64,000 bases of DNA, taken from Myxosarcina sp. GI1 (GTDB lineage Bacteria; Cyanobacteriota; Cyanobacteriia; Cyanobacteriales; Xenococcaceae). Both the position numbers and the translations under genes were made by a program. Below are positions 34,955-44,214 of this stretch, one piece after another. The notes beneath the pieces are model-generated. The model was given only the letters and a program-made list of their open reading frames with translations, searched no databases and was not told where the DNA came from. Numbering within the stretch: position 1 is the stretch's first letter; each line of letters begins with the position of its first letter. The stretch is from positions 43,506-107,505 of the forward strand of contig NZ_JRFE01000001.1 in assembly GCF_000756305.1 (NCBI RefSeq), written 5' to 3'.

Positions 34955-35773
34955 TTATCTAACGTTATTTTTGAAAGCAATTTCAGGTTTTTTTAAGGCA
35001 TTTTGAGGTCGGTCGGCAACTAGTAAGATTGAGCCTAGATGAGCCTGGGGAGCGGATTTGTTTTCTATAGTTACCGCAACTTTTTGAATCGCTTGGCTGG
35101 TTTGATAGACTTCTGGCACGAAAATATTTCTAGATAGGGTTCCATCTTCATTTACATGAAAGACTGCGGTTAAAATAGCTCCTTTGTTATCGGTGGTAAA
35201 GGGAGCGTCTTTACCTACTACAGTCCATAAAACATAAACTCGATCGGCAGGTAGAGGTTCTAGACCGAACGCTCTTAGCCTTCCTTCTAAACGATCGGGG
35301 CTAATAGAGAAAATTACTACTGGTCCCTCAGCTTCTTGACTTTGTAGGGTATAGACTAGTTGTCTGAAAACTGGTGCTTCTAACGCAGCTGTCTGTAATG
35401 TTTGCCAGAGACGGTAATTAGCAATACCTAAGCCTACAATCGCTGCTGCTGCGATCGCTCCTAAAACTTTAAACCAGGGCAATTTAAGCTTGGGTAATCC
35501 TAAAAGCTTAACTCTTGAATTTCTATTCGCTCTAGTATTGGCAGACTCGTCGGGGACTGCGGCTAAAATTTTGGCTTTTAGTCCGTTCGGCAGTGCGACC
35601 TCTGGAGACTCGTATGCCAGGGTCAAAGCTTGCTGAAATTCAGCTACCTGCTGAATTAATTCTGGGTTTTCTGCTAGTATTTCTTTAAATAAGGCTGCTT
35701 CTACGGGATTGAGATTTCCTAACACGTAGCCCGCAACAAGCAACTGTTCGCATTCTGATGAGAGTAGAGCCAT
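34955..35773 (-). CDS. RskA-type anti-sigma factor
   Basis: 272 residues. Cytosolic N-terminal domain (1-80) with the SSECEQLLVAGYVLGNLNPVEAALF...ENPELIQQVAEF pattern of RskA/anti-sigma-K domains, lacking the zinc HxxxCxxC of ZAS proteins. One membrane helix follows (about 104-124, VLGAIAAAAIVGLGIANY). The rest is an extracytoplasmic domain that looks like the RskA C-terminal domain (GPVVIFSISPDRLEGRLRAFGLEPL, RVYVLWTVVGKDAPF). It binds and inhibits the ECF sigma factor encoded just upstream; its start is 3 bases after the sigma stop, as expected for translational coupling. Confidence 0.9.
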   Translation of the reverse strand: MALLSSECEQLLVAGYVLGNLNPVEAALFKEILAENPELIQQVAEFQQALTLAYESPEVALPNGLKAKILAAVPDESANTRANRNSRVKLLGLPKLKLPWFKVLGAIAAAAIVGLGIANYRLWQTLQTAALEAPVFRQLVYTLQSQEAEGPVVIFSISPDRLEGRLRAFGLEPLPADRVYVLWTVVGKDAPFTTDNKGAILTAVFHVNEDGTLSRNIFVPEVYQTSQAIQKVAVTIENKSAPQAHLGSILLVADRPQNALKKPEIAFKNNVR

Positions 35774-35776
35774 AGA

Positions 35777-36373
35777 TTATAATTTCTCCACAACATCTGC
35801 AAGTGTCTGACGCAACTTCAGTAATCCACGTCGCGCTTTAGATTTTACCGTTCCTACTGGCATTTCTAACTGCGAAGCTATTTCTGACTGACTTAACCCC
35901 TCATAATACGTCATTTTTAAAACTTGTTGTTCTTTTACGGACAACTGAGCGAGAGCATATTGCACTTCTTGCGATCGCTCTACTCGAAATACTTCTTCCA
36001 TTGGATTGTCAGACGTTACTTTAGCACGTTCGTCCCTTATTTGCTTGCGTAATTGCCTCCGATCTCTAGTACGGGTTCTTAATAAATCTAAGGCTCGCGA
36101 TCGCGTCAGAATTGCTAAATAAGTACGTAAAGATCCTCGTGTGGAGTTGTAAGAACACTGCTTTAGAGTTAAAAAAATATCCTGAGTGAGATCTTCTGCT
36201 TCTTGGGTATTTTCTAGTAATTTTAAAGCTATTCCATAAACTAGTGTAGCATGGCGGTCGTACAAAAGAGCCAAAGCAGTTTTTTGTCCCCTACGCAAAA
36301 GCAAAAATAGCTCTGCATCGCTTTGGCAAAGCTTACTCGTATTAGAAGCATGACTTGGAGGTTCCGAGGACAT
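35777..36373 (-). CDS. ECF sigma factor (SigK/SigJ-like, with partner anti-sigma)
   Basis: 198 residues. Region 2 (about 25-95) has LLYDRHATLVYGIALKLL...EAEDLTQDIFLTL, and region 4 (about 130-190) has LSVKEQQVLKMTYYEGLSQSEIASQLEMPVGTVKSKARRGLLKLR, the usual sigma-4 helix-turn-helix. No sigma-3 and no sigma-1.1. The N-terminus is a short polar extension. Co-encoded with the RskA-type anti-sigma, so its release by an envelope or redox signal is likely. The target promoter is not known; an autoregulatory site upstream at 36374-36460 would be expected but I cannot identify it. Confidence 0.92.
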   Translation of the reverse strand: MSSEPPSHASNTSKLCQSDAELFLLLRRGQKTALALLYDRHATLVYGIALKLLENTQEAEDLTQDIFLTLKQCSYNSTRGSLRTYLAILTRSRALDLLRTRTRDRRQLRKQIRDERAKVTSDNPMEEVFRVERSQEVQYALAQLSVKEQQVLKMTYYEGLSQSEIASQLEMPVGTVKSKARRGLLKLRQTLADVVEKL

Positions 36374-36461
36374 GAACGAAGAAGCAACCGAAAATATTAA
36401 AATTAATGTCTTCAGAATTAGTCTACAGGTCTTAGCTAGTTAGATATAAAAAGATATGATG

Positions 36462-36493
36462 AAGTAGAGACAAGGTGTGCCTTGTCTCTACTT
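36462..36493 (-). terminator. Hairpin terminator of putA
   Basis: A perfect 14-bp stem (AAGTAGAGACAAGG and its complement) with loop TGTG, directly after the putA stop. On the plus strand it is followed by TTTTTATT; on the putA strand the run after it is weaker. It also insulates putA from the sigma-factor promoter. The word GTAGAGACAAGG is common in cyanobacterial hairpins (memory). Confidence 0.75.
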
Positions 36494-36494
36494 T

Positions 36495-39494
36495 TTATTC
36501 ATTTCCTGTAATGGGTGCAAAACCCTGACGCTGAACATTTTCTGTAACTACACGGGGGTCGAGGAACTGCAAGAGATAATCTGGTCCTCCTGCTTTAGAA
36601 CCAACCCCAGACAGTTTAAAGCCGCCAAAAGGCTGACGAGAAACAATCGCGCCAGTAATATTACGGTTGATATAAAGATTTCCTACTTCAAATTCTCGAT
36701 AAGCTTTGTCAATACGGCTGGGAGTGCGAGAATACAAACCGCCTGTTAGAGCGTAGTCGGTGCCGTTAGCGATTTTAAGAGCTTCATCAAAATTACTTGC
36801 CCGCATTACTGCTAAAACGGGACCAAAGATTTCTTCCTGGGCAATAGTATTATCGGTGGTTACTCCACTTAAAATTGTCGGAGGAACAAAATAACCACCC
36901 TCTGGTGCAGTCATTGCCAATGCCAGTTGGCTTTCTTGTTTGCCTCGCTCGATGTATTCTAAAATGCGATCGCGTGCCTTAGAATCGATTACGGGACCTA
37001 CTTGTGTGCTGGGATTATCGGCAGCACCAACGTTGAGAGATTTGGTTGCTTCTACTAGTCTGGATAAGAAAGTGTCGTAAATAGATTCGGCAACGATTAC
37101 CCGCGAACAGGCAGAACATTTTTGTCCCGTATAGCCAAACGCCGATTGAACTACTCCCGCTACTGCCAAATCGAGGTCGGCACTTTCATCGACAATAATT
37201 GCGTTTTTACCGCCCATCTCGGCAATGACTTTTTTAAGATGTTTTTGACCTGGCTGTAGAGTAGCAGCTTGGGCGTAAATGCTACAGCCAACTTCTCGCG
37301 AACCCGTAAAGGCGATAACGTGGGTGTCTTTGTGTTCTACTAAATAATTTCCAACTTCCGAACCCTTACCAGGGACGTATTGCAAAACTCCTTTGGGAAT
37401 ACCTGCTTCAATTAAGATTTCGGTTAGTTTGGCGGCAATTACCGCCGAAGTTGCGGCAGGTTTAAGTAGAGTACAGTTGCCTGTTACCAAAGCAGCCACA
37501 GTCATCCCAGTAGCGATCGCCATAGGAAAATTCCAGGGCGAAATAACGACGGCAATACCTTTGGGTTGATAGAAGTAGCGGTTAGTTTCTCCTGCAATAT
37601 CGTAGTTGTAGCCAGCATCCAATCTTTCCATTTCGTCGGCATAGTAGCGACAAAAATCGATCGCCTCTGAAACCTCGCCATCTGCTTGAGCGAGAATTTT
37701 TCCTACTTCCAAGCAAATCCAGGCGTTTAGTTCGTGTCGCCGCGACTCCATAATCTCGGCTGCTTTACGCAGTATATTAGCTCGCTTTTTAACTGGCGTA
37801 TTTTTCCAACCAGAGAAAGCAGCTTTAGCAGCTTCCATCGCTCTTTCTGACTGTTCTAGAGAAATTTGACCGACTTTGCCGATTACTTCTGAGTCTCTGG
37901 AAGGATTGACGGAGTCGATATAGTTATCAGTTTCTACGTATTCGCCATCGATTAGAGGTAAATAGGTCTTACCTAGAGATTTACGTACAGTTTCTAAATC
38001 CTGTTGGGCTTTTATTCTAAGTTCGCTGTCGGAATAATCTGTATCGGGGGCATTGGCAAAAGTAACATTACTTTCTCGCTCGTGTTCTCGCTCTAACTCC
38101 TCTGTTTTTACAATCGGTGGAGCGATTAACTCTTCTATAGGTTTCTGCTCCTGATTTTGCCGTAAAAATGAACTATTTGCCGTATTTTCTAATAGACGGC
38201 GGATTAAATACGCCATTCCTGGCAATAGCTTACCGTAAGGAGCGTAGACTCTCACCCGATGTCCGCGCTTGACTAAAGCTTTAGCTAATTTATCTCCCAT
38301 GCCGTACAGCACCTGCATCTCAAAGCGACGGGGAGGAATTTCTAAAGTTTCGGCGATCGCGCAAGCTAGAGCCTGTGAACGGACATTATGACTGCCAATA
38401 GCTGCATAGACGTACTGATGATTTTCTAGCAATAAGCGAGTCATGCGCTCGAAATTGACATCGGTTGCCTTCTTATAGTCGTATACGGGCTGCTGCCAGT
38501 GATTTTGTAAAGCTCTAATGGTTTCTCGATCCCAGTAAGCTCCTTTAACCAATCTGATAGTAACGGGGTTGCCGCGCTGTTTTGCCCACTCGATTAAATC
38601 TTCTAAGTCCCGATAGGAGTCACGTAAATAAGCCTGTAGGGTAATACCAATATCGTTGCGATCGCGAAACTCGTCTTCTGTGAGTAGTTCTTTGAGAATT
38701 GCCAGGGTTAAATCTTTATATTCGTACTGTTCCATATCAAAATGGACAGCCGCGCCATGTTCTTTGGCGTGACGCAATAGAACTCGAATGCGATCGCATA
38801 CCCTGGCTTTACTACCTTCGGGATCTAGAGGATCGAATTGAGAATAAAAGGCGGTTAACTTTGCCGATACCTGCACCTGGGGTAACTCTTTACCCTCAGC
38901 TAAATCTATGCCTTCGGTGCGTTTCCAATTTTTAGCTGTTTCGCTTAATTGAGAAATAAGCTCTAAATACTTCTGTAAATAAGCCTCGGCTTCGGTTTCG
39001 GTAATTACCGCCTCACCTAAGAGATCGATGGTAAAAGTCATGCCGTCTTTCCGCATTCTGGCGATCGCTTTAATTACTTCGGCGATATCTTCTCCTGCAA
39101 TATATTTATATGCTAGAGTTTCAACGGCTTTAGTAATGGTTGCTGCCGCAGTTTGGGCTGGAAAAGAATTTGGTTCGGTGAAATTAAGAATACCTTTTAG
39201 TGCTGCTGGTAATTCCACCGCTTCATCACTCATATACTGTTGCAGATGCAGAGCAACTTCCGATTTGCTTTGCAGTGCGGGAATAGTATCAATAAAGCGA
39301 AACATTTGCACCCTTAACCCTGGATTAGCCATCGTCCAATCTAGAAGCTTGTCATCCCAACGCATTTGGTCGCGCATCTGGGCAAAGAAATTGTTTTTTT
39401 CTCTAGTGGTTTCAATTAGCTGTTTGGCAATTTCCTGGGTTTTTGCCTCGTAGGGGCGATCGGCTTTAATATTTTTATCTATTTGAACGACCAC
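36495..39494 (-). CDS. putA: Bifunctional proline dehydrogenase / delta-1-pyrroline-5-carboxylate dehydrogenase
   Basis: 999 residues. The PRODH barrel (about 90-480) shows the FAD-contacting YQAYLRDSY-type and LVKGAYWDRE motif (here RLVKGAYWDRETIRAL) and the final RRLLENTANSSFLRQ. The aldehyde dehydrogenase part (about 505-990) has SPWNFPMAIATGM, catalytic glutamate in EMGGKNAIIVD, and nucleophile Cys in FGYTGQKCSACSRVI. No N-terminal ribbon-helix-helix DNA-binding domain, so it is the non-regulatory PutA. It oxidises proline to glutamate through FAD and NAD. Start GTG at 39494 with AGGAG 11 bases before. Monocistronic, ending at a strong hairpin. Confidence 0.95.
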   Translation of the reverse strand: MVVQIDKNIKADRPYEAKTQEIAKQLIETTREKNNFFAQMRDQMRWDDKLLDWTMANPGLRVQMFRFIDTIPALQSKSEVALHLQQYMSDEAVELPAALKGILNFTEPNSFPAQTAAATITKAVETLAYKYIAGEDIAEVIKAIARMRKDGMTFTIDLLGEAVITETEAEAYLQKYLELISQLSETAKNWKRTEGIDLAEGKELPQVQVSAKLTAFYSQFDPLDPEGSKARVCDRIRVLLRHAKEHGAAVHFDMEQYEYKDLTLAILKELLTEDEFRDRNDIGITLQAYLRDSYRDLEDLIEWAKQRGNPVTIRLVKGAYWDRETIRALQNHWQQPVYDYKKATDVNFERMTRLLLENHQYVYAAIGSHNVRSQALACAIAETLEIPPRRFEMQVLYGMGDKLAKALVKRGHRVRVYAPYGKLLPGMAYLIRRLLENTANSSFLRQNQEQKPIEELIAPPIVKTEELEREHERESNVTFANAPDTDYSDSELRIKAQQDLETVRKSLGKTYLPLIDGEYVETDNYIDSVNPSRDSEVIGKVGQISLEQSERAMEAAKAAFSGWKNTPVKKRANILRKAAEIMESRRHELNAWICLEVGKILAQADGEVSEAIDFCRYYADEMERLDAGYNYDIAGETNRYFYQPKGIAVVISPWNFPMAIATGMTVAALVTGNCTLLKPAATSAVIAAKLTEILIEAGIPKGVLQYVPGKGSEVGNYLVEHKDTHVIAFTGSREVGCSIYAQAATLQPGQKHLKKVIAEMGGKNAIIVDESADLDLAVAGVVQSAFGYTGQKCSACSRVIVAESIYDTFLSRLVEATKSLNVGAADNPSTQVGPVIDSKARDRILEYIERGKQESQLALAMTAPEGGYFVPPTILSGVTTDNTIAQEEIFGPVLAVMRASNFDEALKIANGTDYALTGGLYSRTPSRIDKAYREFEVGNLYINRNITGAIVSRQPFGGFKLSGVGSKAGGPDYLLQFLDPRVVTENVQRQGFAPITGNE

Positions 39495-39686
39495 GATTTA
39501 AATAGCTCCTAGCAATAGATGACACTTTTTACAAACCTTCTATTATACCTTTTATCTTAACTACAAAAAATTAGCTTTTATAAAGTTTTGCTGGCAAAAT
39601 GGCACTTATTTAAAAATTCTTGTTCCTTGGCATTTAAAAGTTAAATTATCGAGATAGGATAAGTTTTGTCAACTATTTAACAAATT

Positions 39687-41084
39687 ATGGTACTTGCTAA
39701 TAAAAAATCGATTATCCAGCAAGCCAACGAACTATTAGAACAGTCAATTATTTATTACCAAAACCGTCCTGTAGGTACTGTGGCTGCTACCGATTCGGAG
39801 AGGGATGCACTCAACTACGACCAGTGTTTTATCCGCGATTTCGTACCCGCAGCTTTAGTATTCTTGATTCAGGGGAAAACCGACATTCTCCATAACTTTT
39901 TTATGGAAACTGTCGTGCTTCAAAAGCAAGAAAGACGTATTGACTGCTATCAAGCACCTCCTGGTTTGATGCCAGCTAGTTTTAAAGTTGAGTCTGGAGA
40001 GGTAGAACAATATCTCCATGCTGATTTTGGCGATAAAGCAATTGGTAGAGTTACGCCAATTGATTCTTGTTTGTGGTGGATTATCCTTTTAAGAGCCTAT
40101 GTCAAAGCTACCGATGACATTAGTATCGCTCATCGTCCCGACTTTCAGGAGGCACTAAAATTTATTCTCAATATTTGTTTGGGACCTCAGTTTGAAATGA
40201 CTCCTACCTTGCTCGTCCCCGATGGTGCCTGTATGATCGATCGCCGCATGGGAGTAGATGGTTATCCTTTGGAAATTCAGGCATTGTTTTATGCTGCCTT
40301 GCGATCGGCAAGGGAATTGTTAATTACCGACACTGAAGGCAAAAACACTATCGCTCGTATCAACAATCGTCTGAGCAGTTTTGTCTTTCATATGCGTTAT
40401 TACTATTGGCTCGATCTCAAAAAGCTCAATGAAATACACCGCTATCAGGGAGACCAGTTTGGCGAGTCGGTAGTTAATAAGTTTAATATTTATCCCGAAT
40501 CTATCCCTTACTGGATAACAGAGTGGATGCCCGACCGCGGTGGCTATCTAGCTGGCAATCTCGGTCCAGGACGCATGGACTTTCGCTTTTTCAGCCTGGG
40601 CAATTTGATGGCGATTATTTCTTCCCTGACTACAGACCACGAATCTCATGAAATTTTGAATTTAATCGAAGAGCGCTGGGATAGCTTGATAGGCAAAATG
40701 CCAATGAAAATCTGTTTTCCTGCTGTAGAAGGTTTGGCATGGCAAATTATTACTGGTTCCGATCCTAAAAATACTCCCTGGTCTTATCACAACGGCGGCA
40801 GTTGGCCGATTTTATTGTGGATGCTAATGGCAGCCGCTCAAAAAATGGAGCGTGCCGAAATTGGGGAACGGGCTGTGGCGATCGCCGAAACTCGTTTGAT
40901 GGATGACCGCTGGCCCGAATATTACGATGGTAAAAATGGTCGTTTGGTCGGTAAATCCGCCAGAATGTTTCAAACCTGGACGATTGCTGGTTGGTTACTG
41001 GCAAAATTACTGAGGGATAATCCTCGATGTTTGAAGTTTATTTGTTTCGAGCAAGACACCGAAGCCGATGCCTGTACGATCTAA
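39687..41084 (+). CDS. invA: Neutral/alkaline invertase (glycoside hydrolase family 100)
   Basis: 465 residues. GH100 features: the opening [36 protein letters not shown] (about 26-60) with the catalytic aspartate in [23 protein letters not shown] (here [16 protein letters not shown]), [40 protein letters not shown], and [28 protein letters not shown]. It cleaves sucrose to glucose and fructose in the cytosol; in cyanobacteria this removes the compatible solute sucrose. Single gene, 600 bases of noncoding DNA follow. Confidence 0.92.
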   Translation: MVLANKKSIIQQANELLEQSIIYYQNRPVGTVAATDSERDALNYDQCFIRDFVPAALVFLIQGKTDILHNFFMETVVLQKQERRIDCYQAPPGLMPASFKVESGEVEQYLHADFGDKAIGRVTPIDSCLWWIILLRAYVKATDDISIAHRPDFQEALKFILNICLGPQFEMTPTLLVPDGACMIDRRMGVDGYPLEIQALFYAALRSARELLITDTEGKNTIARINNRLSSFVFHMRYYYWLDLKKLNEIHRYQGDQFGESVVNKFNIYPESIPYWITEWMPDRGGYLAGNLGPGRMDFRFFSLGNLMAIISSLTTDHESHEILNLIEERWDSLIGKMPMKICFPAVEGLAWQIITGSDPKNTPWSYHNGGSWPILLWMLMAAAQKMERAEIGERAVAIAETRLMDDRWPEYYDGKNGRLVGKSARMFQTWTIAGWLLAKLLRDNPRCLKFICFEQDTEADACTI

Positions 41085-41742
41085 TAATACGTGAGTTTGA
41101 TAGATACAAAAGTAGATAGTTTGGAGACGGTAATAGGCAATAAGCAATAAGCAATAGGTTATTATTTCGTTTTCTTGACTTCAATATTCAAGCTTAGAGT
41201 ACGTTTCGTCGAACTAACGTTAATAATGTTTCTCAAATAAACATTAAGGTTACTTAGTGCCTGGTATTTGTAGCAAATGTTAAAAGTTATTCAACCAGTA
41301 ATTGCTACGATTGAATAGTTTTCAAATATGCGATCTGCCTGGAGGCGATCGCTAATTTTAAATTACTAATACTGATTTATAATTGTCTCTCGATCTTTTT
41401 CTAAATTTATTTTTTAGCTAATTAAATTGCTATCTCCAAAAAATTAAATGTTTATAGAGGGTTTTTTGTTTTAAACTGTCAATATATTGAATATACCTAA
41501 ATTAATAACTTTTATTTGAGGTTTTCCTCATCCATTAACGCCAATCTTTCAAGCCTGAGATTATTAACTATTTAGCATAGATAATTCTTTAAAGGTCTAT
41601 TCATTTAAAGTTATAGTACGCTCTGCTATACCGCTAGAGTTGCCTATAGCTAAATTGTCATGAGGCAAAATTAGCCGCTGTGACTGCCTGCGATCGCCTT
41701 ATTTTTTATTTATATATTTTACCTGTATGGTTTATCGATTAT
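41085..41742. other. A/T-rich noncoding region with a heptamer tandem repeat
   Basis: 658 bases. Tandem heptamers at 41132-41159 near its start; no gene recognised. The ATG at 41680 opens a hydrophobic 21-residue extension of the next gene that I treat as noncoding. A HIP1 palindrome lies at 41346-41352. Confidence 0.4.
41132..41159. repeat. Heptanucleotide tandem repeat (AATAAGC-type), 4 units
   Basis: Four near-identical 7-base units (AATAGGC, AATAAGC, AATAAGC, AATAGGT). Such short tandemly repeated repeats are characteristic of many cyanobacterial genomes. Confidence 0.7.
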
Positions 41743-42273
41743 ATGGAATCTTATAACAATTACATAAGAGATCGTCTATCTATATTTGTAGACGGCAATA
41801 ATATGTTTTATGCCCAACAAAAAAATGGCTGGTTTTTCGATCCCAGAAGAGTATTAGATTTTTTTGCTAACGATCCGACGGTAATCTTAGTCAATGCCTT
41901 TTGGTACACTGGCTTAAAAGATGCCCAGGATCAGAGAGGATTTCGCGATGCCTTGATTAGTCTGGGGTATACGGTTAGAACCAAAATTCTCAAAGAATAT
42001 TATGACGATGCTTCTGGTCGCTACTCGCAAAAAGCTAATCTGGATATTGAAATTGTAGTAGATATGTTTAATACTGTAGAACAGTACGATCGAGTAGTTT
42101 TATTTAGTGGAGACGGTGATTTTGAGCGAGCGATCGAACTGTTACGCTCGAAAAATACTCATATTACGGTAGTTTCTACTGAAGGCATGATTGCCAGAGA
42201 ACTTCGTAATGCTACCGATCGCTATATCGATCTCAACGATATTCGTAATTCTATAGAAAAAAGCGACTTTTAA
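41743..42273 (+). CDS. NYN-domain protein (LabA/DUF88-like)
   Basis: 176 residues from the ATG at 41743, which gives MESYNNYIRDRLSIFVDGNNMFYAQQ; an earlier ATG at 41680 adds a hydrophobic leader that is unlikely. The PIN-like acidic residues are visible: FVDGNN (D), LDIEIVVDMF (D), and VLFSGDGDFERAIELL (D, D). NYN proteins are nuclease-fold; LabA-type members in cyanobacteria act in circadian output and negative feedback of KaiC-driven expression, but this particular member could be any of several paralogues. Just downstream, in the sense direction, lies hairpin repeat copy 3. Confidence 0.88.
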   Translation: MESYNNYIRDRLSIFVDGNNMFYAQQKNGWFFDPRRVLDFFANDPTVILVNAFWYTGLKDAQDQRGFRDALISLGYTVRTKILKEYYDDASGRYSQKANLDIEIVVDMFNTVEQYDRVVLFSGDGDFERAIELLRSKNTHITVVSTEGMIARELRNATDRYIDLNDIRNSIEKSDF

Positions 42274-42290
42274 AAAGTAAAAAGTAGAAA

Positions 42291-42342
42291 GCGGCGAGAC
42301 CCCGCTGAGGCTTCCTCAGCAAGGGAACGCTCGCCAAGACAG
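42291..42342 (+). repeat. Hairpin repeat family, short copy 3 (52 bp)
   Basis: Nested hairpin: outer stem GGCGAG/CTCGCC (42293-42298 with 42330-42335), inner perfect 7-bp hairpin GCTGAGG-CTT-CCTCAGC (42304-42320). Shares AGACCC, GAGGCT, CAAGGGAA and GCCAAGACAG with the minus strand of copies 1 and 2. It starts 18 bases after the stop of the NYN gene and is sense to it. It lacks the middle arm of the 110-bp form. Confidence 0.7.
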
Positions 42343-42456
42343 TCAAAAGTGATTAGGCTGTAAGCTTTAGAGAACAAACGATAGGGAAGTAAGAAGGGGA
42401 GCCGTCAGTTATGGCGATGTTATAAGTTAATCATGGTGATTAACTACTAAATATTT

Positions 42457-42484
42457 GCTACTCGCTACTCGCTACTCGCTACTC
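42457..42484. repeat. Heptanucleotide tandem repeat (GCTACTC), 4 perfect units
   Basis: Four exact GCTACTC units upstream of leuA, inside its ~210-base 5' region after the hairpin repeat. Such arrays vary in copy number between strains and could affect the leuA leader, though no effect is shown. Confidence 0.8.
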
Positions 42485-42552
42485 TCAATCGATCGCCTAT
42501 AATTTTTAAATACACAAATGTACATCCCCTTATAGACGCGCAAATTTGGGTT

Positions 42553-44148
42553 ATGAACAATTCACCAGACCGTATTATTATTTTTGATACCACCTTAAGA
42601 GATGGCGAGCAGTCTCCAGGAGCAACTCTAAATGTAGCCGAAAAACTTGAAATAGCCCGCGCTCTAGCTCGATTGGGAGTTGATGTAATCGAAGCGGGAT
42701 TTGCTTACGCTAGCCCTGGAGATTTTGAAGCAGTACAAAAAGTAGCACAAACTGTAGGAACCGAAAATGGTCCTGTAATCTGTAGTTTGGCAAGAGCCAT
42801 AAAAACCGATATCAAAGCTGCCGCCGAAGCTTTAAAACCAGCAGCTAAAGCGAGAATTCATACATTTATTTCTACTTCGGATATTCACTTACAGTATCAG
42901 CTAAAAAAATCTCGCTCGGAAGTTTTAGCCATTGCCGAAGAAATGGTAGCTTACGCTAAATCTTTTATGGACGATGTCGAGTTTTCGCCGATGGATGCAG
43001 GGCGTACCGACTCAGAATATTTATATCAGGTTTTAGAAGCCGCGATCGCCGCAGGAGCGACCACGATTAATATTCCCGATACCGTAGGTTATACTACGCC
43101 TAAAGAATTTGGTGCGTTAATTAAAGGTATTAAAGAAAACGTTCCCAACATCGATAAAGCAATTATTTCCGTTCACGGACACAACGATTTGGGCTTAGCT
43201 GTGGCTAGCTTCTTAGAAGCCATTGAAAATGGAGCGCGACAGCTAGAATGTACCATTAACGGCATTGGCGAACGGGCAGGCAACGCGGCATTAGAAGAAT
43301 TGGTAATGGCACTCCACGTCCGCCGTCAGTATTTCAATCCTTTCTTTGGTAAAGCAACAGAATCAACCGAACCACTAACTAATATCGACACACGGCAGAT
43401 TTATAAAACTTCTCGCTTGGTATCTAACCTGACGGGAATTATGGTACAGCCTAATAAAGCGATCGTCGGTTCTAACGCTTTTGCCCACGAATCTGGGATT
43501 CACCAAGATGGGGTGCTAAAAAATAAGCTGACCTATGAAATTATGGATGCCCAATCTATCGGACTGACCGACAATCAAATTATTCTGGGCAAACATTCTG
43601 GACGCAACGCTTTTCGTACTCGTCTTAAAGAGTTGGGTTACGAACTATCCGAAAGCGATCTCAACAAAGCTTTTGTCAGGTTCAAAGAAGTTGCCGATAA
43701 GAAAAAAGCAGTCAGCGACAGAGACATTGAAGCCATTGTCAATGACGAAATTCGCCAACCTCCCGAGTTGTTCCGCTTAGAACTAATTCAAGTTTCCTGT
43801 GGCGATCTTTCCCGACCTACGGCTACGGTAACTATTCGAACTCCCGAAGGAGAAGAATCGACCGATGTAGCAATTGGTACGGGTCCTGTAGATGCTATTT
43901 GTAAAGCTATCGACCGCGTAATTGGCGTACCGAACGAACTGATCGAACTGTCGATGCAGTCGGTTACGGCAGGTATTGACGCTATGGCAGAGGTAACTAT
44001 TCGCCTGCGCCACCAGGACAAAATTTATTCGGGACGTGCTGCGAATACCGATATTGTGGTTGCTTCGGCGCGTGCTTATATCAAAGCTTTAAACCGTATT
44101 TGTGCGGATTTACAAACTACGGCTCAAGCCGAACCAGCAGCACTGTAG
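42553..44148 (+). CDS. leuA: 2-isopropylmalate synthase
   Basis: 531 residues. Features: [20 protein letters not shown] with the metal-binding aspartate, [41 protein letters not shown], and the C-terminal regulatory LeuA dimer domain (about 390-525) responsible for leucine feedback inhibition. It condenses acetyl-CoA and 2-oxoisovalerate in leucine synthesis. Length is normal. No adjacent leuB/C/D. The upstream region contains a tandem repeat but I see no leucine-rich leader peptide or T-box. A strong hairpin terminates the transcript. Confidence 0.96.
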   Translation: MNNSPDRIIIFDTTLRDGEQSPGATLNVAEKLEIARALARLGVDVIEAGFAYASPGDFEAVQKVAQTVGTENGPVICSLARAIKTDIKAAAEALKPAAKARIHTFISTSDIHLQYQLKKSRSEVLAIAEEMVAYAKSFMDDVEFSPMDAGRTDSEYLYQVLEAAIAAGATTINIPDTVGYTTPKEFGALIKGIKENVPNIDKAIISVHGHNDLGLAVASFLEAIENGARQLECTINGIGERAGNAALEELVMALHVRRQYFNPFFGKATESTEPLTNIDTRQIYKTSRLVSNLTGIMVQPNKAIVGSNAFAHESGIHQDGVLKNKLTYEIMDAQSIGLTDNQIILGKHSGRNAFRTRLKELGYELSESDLNKAFVRFKEVADKKKAVSDRDIEAIVNDEIRQPPELFRLELIQVSCGDLSRPTATVTIRTPEGEESTDVAIGTGPVDAICKAIDRVIGVPNELIELSMQSVTAGIDAMAEVTIRLRHQDKIYSGRAANTDIVVASARAYIKALNRICADLQTTAQAEPAAL

Positions 44149-44177
44149 CTCGATTGTTGTCGGGGCAAGCCGTTTGG

Positions 44178-44206
44178 GTTAAGGCAAGGCAGTGCCTTGC
44201 CTTAAC
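44178..44206 (+). terminator. Bidirectional hairpin between leuA and sqdB
   Basis: Perfect 14-bp inverted repeat (arm GTTAAGGCAAGGCA) around a single central base, 30 bases after the leuA stop and 9 bases past the sqdB stop on the other strand. It can serve both convergent genes. Short T-runs are present on each side but not a long T-tract. Confidence 0.75.
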
Positions 44207-44214
44207 TGCTGCTT

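Noticed and set aside
42457..42484. Could the tandem heptamers be a CRISPR array
   Set aside because: Units are 7 bases with no spacers; a simple tandem repeat.
42783..42800. Shadow frames antisense to leuA and sqdB
   Set aside because: They have no ribosome sites and the sense genes have clear family motifs over their full length.
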